A model generated the notes under the pieces. The model searched no databases, was not told where the DNA came from, and worked only from the letters and a program-made list of their open reading frames with translations. This document shows positions 7,069 to 11,455 of a stretch of 11,455 nucleotides of DNA, in pieces. The stretch comes from Pseudomonadota bacterium (GTDB lineage: Bacteria > Pseudomonadota > Alphaproteobacteria > Caulobacterales > Caulobacteraceae), in contig JAEXJH010000647.1 of the NCBI GenBank assembly GCA_023445955.1, forward strand, positions 1 to 11,455, read 5' to 3'. Position 1 is the stretch's first letter. Every line of letters begins with the position of its first letter. A program made the position numbers and the translations under genes.

Positions 7069-8358
7069 CTACAGCTTGGCCAGGAAACGGTGAGCGAAGA
7101 ACAGGCCCACGAGCCCCAGGCCGCAGGCGACATAGGCTCCGATGGCCAGGAACTGGCCCCAGGCGATGTCGAAGTGGCCAAACGACTTCACCAGCAGCAG
7201 AGAGATGCTGCCGATGTAGCCGAACGAGTCGGCGACATAGATCAGGAAGCCCGCCGTGCCGACCTTGCCGGTCGCGGCGATCATGCGATCGAACAGCATG
7301 GCGTTGAACGGCGTGTAACCCATGTAGAGCCCCGCGCCGGCCAGGATCATCCACCAGACGGGCGAGAGTACGTGTAGCTGGAACGCCAGGGTCGAGACGC
7401 CGAGCAGGACAAAGCCCAGGGCCACGAAGCCGATGTTGAAGGCCACCGCCCGGCGGTTGTCCTTGACGCCCATCAGGGCGGCGAGACCGACCAGCACGAT
7501 GGCGGCGACCGGCAGCTCCGACAGGGTGAAGATCGCGGCGGCGTTCTTGAAGCCCAGCTCGGCCCAGATTTCTGCCGAGAAGTTGTCGCGGAAGTCGCGC
7601 AGGGCCGTCAGCATCACATAGACCGCGATCAGCAGGATCAGGGCCGGGGCGTGGGCGGCGAACAGGGCGATGCGGTCCCGGCGGGTCATCGGCGCGCGGC
7701 GCACGCGCTCGGCCTCGTCGGCGGCGTTGGGCGGCGGCAGTTGGGCCAGGGCGACGACGGCGATCAGCATCAGCGGCGCGAACACTAGGCCTGACACGGC
7801 CGGCATCCACTTCTCGTCGACATTGGACAGCAAGAGCATCTTGCCGACCGACTTGGCCACGCCCGACGACAGGATGAAGCTGGCGCACAGCATGGCTCCC
7901 AGCACCTCGGTCAGGCGGCGGCCCTCCAGGAAGCCGAAGACCAGGCCCCAGATCATGCCCAGGCATAGGCCGTTCAGGTACATGGCCATCGGCCCGATCA
8001 CCGTCGGCAGGGTCCCGAACAGCAGGAGCGCCATCTGCGCCCCGAAGATCAGGGTCAGGATGGCCATGGCGCGGTGGTTGGCCCGCATCTCGGAGATCAC
8101 CTTGACCCCGATGAACTTGGCCGTCGCGTAGCCGGCGACCTGGGCGATGACGAGGGCGATCTTGAAGTCGAAGGCGAACGGCCAGCCTTCGGGATGGGCG
8201 TAGGCGGCCGCGGTGAACGGCTTGCGATAGCCGAACATGGCGAAATAGACCGCGAACGACGACAGGCCGCCGTAGAGGGCGAACACCCAGGGCGGCGCCG
8301 AGGCCAGGAAGCGGGTGACCGCGCCTGGCGGGATGGTCGGATCGGCCGCTGCGGTCAT
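7069..8358 (-). CDS. DUF5690 family MFS-like membrane protein
   Basis: This 429-residue protein has about 12 hydrophobic helices and the organisation of a major facilitator transporter, with a charged central loop (about 208-228, NAADEAERVRRAPMTRRDR) between two halves. I assign it to the DUF5690 family from the motifs FGYRKPFTAA (42-51), QVAGYATAKFIGVKVISE (73-90), FGFLEGRR (141-148) and ALRDFRDNFSAEIWAELG (252-269). The substrate is unknown. The ATG at 8358 has a good Shine-Dalgarno AGGGG (complement of 8364-8368) with a 5-base spacer. It is the first gene of an operon with nhaA and is transcribed divergently from metE across a region holding a palindrome and an inverted repeat. A link to methionine or ion homeostasis is possible from context only. 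An alternative is a generic MFS annotation. Confidence 0.85.
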   Translation of the reverse strand: MTAAADPTIPPGAVTRFLASAPPWVFALYGGLSSFAVYFAMFGYRKPFTAAAYAHPEGWPFAFDFKIALVIAQVAGYATAKFIGVKVISEMRANHRAMAILTLIFGAQMALLLFGTLPTVIGPMAMYLNGLCLGMIWGLVFGFLEGRRLTEVLGAMLCASFILSSGVAKSVGKMLLLSNVDEKWMPAVSGLVFAPLMLIAVVALAQLPPPNAADEAERVRRAPMTRRDRIALFAAHAPALILLIAVYVMLTALRDFRDNFSAEIWAELGFKNAAAIFTLSELPVAAIVLVGLAALMGVKDNRRAVAFNIGFVALGFVLLGVSTLAFQLHVLSPVWWMILAGAGLYMGYTPFNAMLFDRMIAATGKVGTAGFLIYVADSFGYIGSISLLLVKSFGHFDIAWGQFLAIGAYVACGLGLVGLFFAHRFLAKL

Positions 8359-8391
8359 GAATGCCCCTGGATACCAGCCTTCAGCTAGCCC

Positions 8392-8418
8392 GCTTCGTTC
8401 GATCAGGGCAAACGAAGC
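8392..8418 (-). promoter_or_regulatory. 8-bp inverted repeat upstream of the DUF5690 gene; possible operator or leader hairpin
   Basis: GCTTCGTT (8392-8399) and AACGAAGC (8411-8418) are perfect reverse complements with an 11-base spacer, 34 bp before the DUF5690 start. On the minus strand a weak candidate promoter overlaps it: TTGCCCT (complement of 8405-8411), then 15 bases, then GCTAGCTG (complement of 8383-8390), partly like the Caulobacter housekeeping consensus. It could be a binding site or an mRNA leader hairpin. Confidence 0.38.
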
Positions 8419-8420
8419 TC

Positions 8421-8440
8421 ATATAAAGATATCTTTATAT
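8421..8440. promoter_or_regulatory. Perfect 20-bp AT-rich palindrome, probable transcription factor operator
   Basis: The sequence is ATATAAAGAT followed directly by its exact reverse complement, in a window otherwise near two-thirds G+C. It ends 5 bases before a TTGACG -35-like element of the metE promoter and lies 62 bp from the divergent DUF5690 start, so it could act on both. The form, an uninterrupted AT-rich dyad with AAAGATATCTTT core, resembles sites of ArsR-type regulators reported for methionine/S-adenosylhomocysteine genes (SahR-like) in proteobacteria. That family assignment is from memory and is inference; the palindrome itself is plain. Confidence 0.72.
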
Positions 8441-8445
8441 CATTC

Positions 8446-8474
8446 TTGACGGCGCGCGGTTTCGAGCGCCTACT
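8446..8474 (+). promoter_or_regulatory. Candidate metE promoter
   Basis: TTGACG (8446-8451) matches a -35 element and the start of the Caulobacter TTGaCgS consensus. About 16-18 bases later CGCCTACT (8467-8474) is a weak -10 (partial match to GCTANAWC). This would place the transcript start near 8480, right at the first base of the predicted riboswitch P1 stem (8481), which supports the assignment. The palindrome at 8421-8440 lies immediately upstream. Confidence 0.45.
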
Positions 8475-8480
8475 CGCCTG

Positions 8481-8682
8481 GTCGTGGTCTGCGGGCGTTC
8501 GCGTCCGGAGCTAAGAGGGAAGTCGGTGAGGGCGTGAAATCCCGAATCCGGCGCTGCCCCCGCAACTGTGAGCGGCGAGCCGCTGTCCGTTACGTGTCAC
8601 TGACGCGCCGAGCTGGATCGGTGGCGTGTCGGGAAGGCCAGGGCAGGGGTGACGACCCGTGAGCCAGGAGACCTGCCTCGAC
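8481..8682 (+). ncRNA. Cobalamin (B12) riboswitch aptamer upstream of metE
   Basis: This is a cis-acting RNA that binds a cobalamin and controls the downstream gene. The class-defining B12 box GCTGCCCCCGCAACTGTGA is at 8553-8571. Other conserved pieces are in the right order: GAGGGAA (8515-8521), GGTGAGGG..TCCCGAATCC (P3 arm), the CACTGACG and CGGGAAGGC flanks of the large central arm (8597-8604 and 8630-8638), and the 3' consensus GAGCCAGGAGACCTGCC (8661-8677). An outer P1 stem can form from GTCG (8481-8484) with CGAC (8679-8682), continuing after a mismatch with GG/CC. A small hairpin AGCGG-CGAG-CCGCT (8571-8584) follows the B12 box, in the L5 position. Upstream of metE such elements repress the B12-independent enzyme when cobalamin is present. 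Outer borders are approximate. Confidence 0.95.
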
Positions 8683-8780
8683 AGATAACGTCCTCCGGCG
8701 GGGTGTCCGGTCTGGTCGCATGCTCAAGGCGTGACCGGGCCGCGATGACCCGTGCGCGCTTGTCCGCGCGCGTCCCGATC
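8683..8780 (+). other. Linker between aptamer and metE ribosome site
   Basis: This 98-base stretch has no gene. It holds a GCGCGC (8754-8759) / GCGCGC (8766-8771) stem with a 6-base loop, extendable by two G-U pairs, and no U-tract after it. It is probably part of the riboswitch expression platform or linker. A GTG at 8752 is in frame with metE but lies in this leader and lacks a ribosome site or family homology. Confidence 0.4.
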
Positions 8781-8810
8781 AGCCTCGCCACAACACCGGC
8801 AGAGGCTTTT
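8781..8810 (+). promoter_or_regulatory. Hairpin sequestering the metE Shine-Dalgarno (riboswitch expression platform)
   Basis: AGCCTC (8781-8786) pairs with GAGGCT (8802-8807), and GCC (8787-8789) with GGC (8798-8800), leaving an 8-base loop and one bulged A (8801). The 3' arm contains the metE ribosome site AGAGG (8801-8805, 9 bases before the ATG). Four Ts (8807-8810) follow, so it also resembles a short intrinsic terminator. Its position between the B12 aptamer and metE suggests that it is the expression platform, most likely acting on translation. Confidence 0.6.
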
Positions 8811-8814
8811 CAAG

Positions 8815-11133
8815 ATGACCGTCACCGTCGCCACCCTTGGCTTTCCCCGCATCGGCCCCAAGCGCGAGCTGAAGACCGCCCTCGAACGCTACTGGTCTGG
8901 CCAGAGCGACCAGGCCTCGCTCCTGGCCGTCGCCGCGGACCTGCGCGTCCAGACCTGGAGCCGTCAGCTCGCCCTGGGCGCGGACCATGTGCCGTCAGGC
9001 GACTTCTCGTTCTACGACCAGGTGCTGGACACCAGCGTCCTCGTGGGCGCGATCCCGGCGCTCTACGGCTGGACCGGTGGCGAGGTGTCGCTCGACACCT
9101 ATTTCGCCATGGCGCGCGGCAGCCAGGGCGTCGAGCTCGCCGCTTGCGGCCACGACCATGGACCGAAGACCGGCGTGCCGGCGCAGGAAATGACCAAGTG
9201 GTTCGACACCAACTACCACTACCTGGCGCCTGAGGTGTCGCGCGGCCAGGCTTTCGCCCTGTCCTCGAACAAGCCCGTCGACGAGTTCCTCGAGGCCAAG
9301 GCGCAGGGGATCCACACCCGCCCGGTGCTGCTGGGTCCGGTGACGTTCCTCAAGCTGGCCAAGACCAAGGACGATGGTTTCTCGCCGCTGTCGCTGCTGA
9401 GCGACCTGCTGTCGGTCTATGCGCAGGTGCTGAAGGCCCTGGTCGCGGCCGGCGCCGATTGGGTGCAGATCGACGAGCCGTGCCTGGCCCTGGATCTCAC
9501 GGACTTCGAGCGCGGCGAGCTGCGCCGGGCCTATGGCGCCCTGACCCACGCCGCGCCGGGCCTTCGCCTGATGCTGACCAGCTATTTCGGCGGCTATGGC
9601 GACAACCTGGCCACGGCGGTGAACCTGCCGGTCGACGGCGTGCACCTGGACCTAGTCCGCGCGCCGAACGAGCTAGAGCGCGCCCTGTCGGCCAGCCGTG
9701 AGAGCCTGGTTCTGTCGCTGGGCGTCATCGACGGCCGCAACGTCTGGCGCGCCGACCTGCCGATGCTGCTCGACCGCCTGGAACCCGTTGTCGCCCGGCG
9801 CGGGGCTGACCGCATCGTGCTGGCCCCGTCCTGCTCGCTGCTGCACACGCCGATCGACCTGGCCCTGGAGACCGCGATCGATCCCGAGGTCCGCCAATGG
9901 CTGGCCTTCGCCGTCCAGAAGATCGAGGAGCTGGCCGTCCTGGCCAAGGCCCTGAACGCCGGCCGCGCCAGCGTCGCCGCCGAGCTGGCGGCCAGCGCCG
10001 AGGCCGCCCAGGCTCGCCGCACTTCGCCGAAGATCCACGACCCTGCCGTCACCGCGCGCCTGGCCGCCGTCACCGAGGCCATGGCTCGCCGCGGAGCCGC
10101 CTTCGACCGCCGCCGCGCCCAGCAACTGCCGCTGCCGGCCTTCCCGACCACGACCATCGGCTCGTTCCCGCAGACCGAAGAGGTTCGCAAGGCTCGCTCG
10201 GCGCATGGCAAGGGCCAGCTGACCGACGCGGCCTACGAGACCTTCCTGCGAGAAGAAACCGAGCGCGCCGTCCGCTGGCAGGAGGAGGCCGGCCTCGACG
10301 TGCTGGTGCACGGCGAGTTCGAGCGCAACGACATGGTCCAGTATTTCGGCGAACAGCTGTCGGGCTTCGTCTTCACCAAGCATGCCTGGGTGCAGTCGTA
10401 CGGCTCGCGTTGCGTGCGGCCGCCGATCCTGTTCGGCGACGTCTCGCGACCGAAGGCCATGACGGTGGCTTGGTGGGAGTACGCCCAGTCGCTGACCGTC
10501 CGCCCGGTCAAGGGCATGCTGACCGGGCCGGTGACCATCCTGAACTGGTCGTTCGTCCGTGACGACGTCCCGCGCGAGCTGGCCTGCCGCCAGATCGCGC
10601 TCGCCATCCGCGACGAGGTCGTCGACCTGGAGGCGGCGGGCGCGAAGATCATCCAGATCGACGAGGCCGCCCTGCGAGAGGGTCTGCCCCTGCGTCGCGC
10701 CGACTGGGACGCCTATCTGGACTGGGCCGTGGCGTGCTTCCGCCTGACGGCCTCGGGCGTGGCCGACGCGACCCAGATCCACACCCACATGTGCTACTCG
10801 GAGTTCAACGACATCATCGCCGCCATCGGGGCGATGGACGCCGACGTGATCTCGATCGAGACGGCGCGCTCGAAGATGGAGCTGCTGGACGCCTTCGCCG
10901 GCTACGCCTATCCGGCCGAGATCGGGCCGGGCGTCTACGACATCCACTCCCCGCGCGTGCCCTCGGTTCAGGAGATGGCCGACCTGCTGACCGCCGCCCA
11001 GGCGCGGCTCTCGACCGGCCAGCTGTGGGTCAATCCCGACTGCGGCCTGAAGACCCGCAAATGGCCCGAGACCAAGGCCGCCGTCGCCAACATGGTCGAG
11101 GCCGCGCGCCGGGCGCGGGAAGCCGTCGCGTGA
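8815..11133 (+). CDS. metE: Cobalamin-independent methionine synthase MetE
   Basis: MetE (5-methyltetrahydropteroyltriglutamate-homocysteine methyltransferase) makes methionine by transferring the methyl group of methyl-tetrahydrofolate to homocysteine in the cytoplasm, without B12. From the ATG at 8815 it is 772 residues, close to the usual 750-770, with the two-barrel layout. The N-terminal barrel starts MTVTVATLGFPRIGPKRELK, and the C-terminal catalytic barrel begins near FPTTTIGSFPQT. The zinc ligands are all present: H658 and C660 (IHTHMCYSEFNDI), E682 (ISIETARSKMELL) and C743 (NPDCGLKTRKWPE). DEAALREGLPLR is also intact. The ATG at 8815 is preferred over an upstream in-frame GTG (8752) because family homology begins there and AGAGG lies 9 bases upstream. 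The gene sits behind a B12 riboswitch and a hairpin that covers its ribosome site. Its stop overlaps the next gene. Confidence 0.98.
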   Translation: MTVTVATLGFPRIGPKRELKTALERYWSGQSDQASLLAVAADLRVQTWSRQLALGADHVPSGDFSFYDQVLDTSVLVGAIPALYGWTGGEVSLDTYFAMARGSQGVELAACGHDHGPKTGVPAQEMTKWFDTNYHYLAPEVSRGQAFALSSNKPVDEFLEAKAQGIHTRPVLLGPVTFLKLAKTKDDGFSPLSLLSDLLSVYAQVLKALVAAGADWVQIDEPCLALDLTDFERGELRRAYGALTHAAPGLRLMLTSYFGGYGDNLATAVNLPVDGVHLDLVRAPNELERALSASRESLVLSLGVIDGRNVWRADLPMLLDRLEPVVARRGADRIVLAPSCSLLHTPIDLALETAIDPEVRQWLAFAVQKIEELAVLAKALNAGRASVAAELAASAEAAQARRTSPKIHDPAVTARLAAVTEAMARRGAAFDRRRAQQLPLPAFPTTTIGSFPQTEEVRKARSAHGKGQLTDAAYETFLREETERAVRWQEEAGLDVLVHGEFERNDMVQYFGEQLSGFVFTKHAWVQSYGSRCVRPPILFGDVSRPKAMTVAWWEYAQSLTVRPVKGMLTGPVTILNWSFVRDDVPRELACRQIALAIRDEVVDLEAAGAKIIQIDEAALREGLPLRRADWDAYLDWAVACFRLTASGVADATQIHTHMCYSEFNDIIAAIGAMDADVISIETARSKMELLDAFAGYAYPAEIGPGVYDIHSPRVPSVQEMADLLTAAQARLSTGQLWVNPDCGLKTRKWPETKAAVANMVEAARRAREAVA

Positions 11134-11455
11134 GCGGTCCCGTCACCCGGCTGATCGACATCGTCTTCCCGACCGACGTCAATCACCACGGCACGCTGTT
11201 CGGCGGCGTCGCCCTCTCGCACATGGACAAGGTGGCGTTCATCGCCGCCTCGCGGCACGGGCGCGCCGCGTTCGTGACCGCCGCGTGCGAGCGGATCGAC
11301 TTCGCCGCCCCGGCGCGCCAGGGCGAGATGGTCGAGGCCGAGGGGCGGGTCACGCGGGTCGGCCGCCGGTCGCTGAGCGTCGAGGTCAGCCTCTTCGCCG
11401 AGGCCCTGCTGACCGGCGAGCGGCGGTTGTGCGCCCAGGGCTTGTTCCACATGGT
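11130..11455 (+). CDS. Hot-dog acyl-CoA thioesterase (YciA/ACOT-like), 3' truncated by window edge
   Basis: This reading frame is open from the GTG at 11130 to the end of the window (108 codons visible) and has no stop yet. The protein starts with TRLIDIVFPTDVNHHGTLFGGVALSHMDKVAFIAASRHG, then FVTAACERIDFAAPARQGEMVEAEGRVTRVGRRSLSVEVSLF. This is the hot-dog acyl-CoA hydrolase pattern, with NHHGTLFGG at 18-26 and Asp33 in HMDK matching the catalytic acid position of YciA-type enzymes. They hydrolyse acyl-CoA to free CoA and fatty acid in the cytoplasm; chain preference cannot be predicted. The GTG overlaps the metE stop as GTGA, which implies translational coupling and shared B12 control. No other start fits, because homology begins within a few residues. 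Confidence 0.9.
   Translation, partial: MSGPVTRLIDIVFPTDVNHHGTLFGGVALSHMDKVAFIAASRHGRAAFVTAACERIDFAAPARQGEMVEAEGRVTRVGRRSLSVEVSLFAEALLTGERRLCAQGLFHM

Noticed and set aside
8752..8773. GCGCGC hairpin as an intrinsic terminator before metE
   Set aside because: No U-run follows it and alternating GC repeats are common by chance in this DNA.
8574..8789. GGCGAG (8574-8579) complementary to CTCGCC (8784-8789) as a riboswitch kissing interaction or anti-sequestor
   Set aside because: The six bases pair exactly, but pairing to the 5' arm of the SD hairpin would free the ribosome site when the aptamer is folded, opposite to the expected B12 repression of metE. It is kept only as a possibility.
8752..8814. 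N-terminal extension of MetE from GTG 8752
   Set aside because: The extra 21 residues match no MetE N-terminus and would cover the leader hairpins; the ATG at 8815 has a proper ribosome site.
8649..9233. 194-codon + strand open frame starting inside the riboswitch
   Set aside because: It overlaps the aptamer and then metE in another frame; its translation is Arg/Pro-rich, as expected for a shadow frame in GC-rich DNA.

Overview
The window is about 11.5 kb of high-GC, densely coding DNA. The gene set, codon use and single-residue features point to an alphaproteobacterium, most likely Caulobacter or a close relative; this is inferred from content, not from a database match. There is no sign of a transposase, integrase, tRNA or CRISPR array.

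Layout. (1) 1-1723, + strand: the 3' end of a type IV secretion system operon, a 5'-truncated virB10 overlapping a complete virB11 by ATGA. A strong imperfect hairpin covers the virB11 stop region, and the T4SS cluster ends there. (2) 1802-4899, + strand: a DUF1800 protein followed 8 bp later by a DUF1501 protein with a twin-arginine-type signal. This is a widespread exported-protein pair of unknown function. The DUF1800 protein has a lipoprotein-like N-terminus in which the expected lipobox cysteine is tryptophan. (3) 4940-5902, + strand: a membrane acyltransferase (acyltransferase-3 family) starting at GTG inside a 9-bp inverted repeat. (4) 5899-8358, - strand: a two-gene operon reading DUF5690/MFS-like membrane protein then nhaA Na+/H+ antiporter. 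nhaA converges on the acyltransferase and the two share a TTAA at their stop codons. (5) 8359-8814: a 456-bp divergent control region with an 8-bp inverted repeat, a perfect 20-bp palindrome, a candidate promoter, a clear cobalamin riboswitch and a hairpin that would hide the metE Shine-Dalgarno. (6) 8815-11455, + strand: metE (cobalamin-independent methionine synthase) and, overlapping its stop codon by GTGA, the 5' part of a hot-dog acyl-CoA thioesterase cut by the window edge.

How it fits together. The best-explained unit is metE: a B12 riboswitch should turn the B12-independent enzyme off when cobalamin is available. The palindrome just upstream of the candidate promoter suggests a second, protein-based layer of control, which may also act on the divergent DUF5690-nhaA operon. 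The thioesterase probably shares metE control through overlap. No complete new defence or mobile system is visible. The points most worth a second look are the lost lipobox cysteine, the two-layer metE control region, and the inverted repeat over the acyltransferase start.
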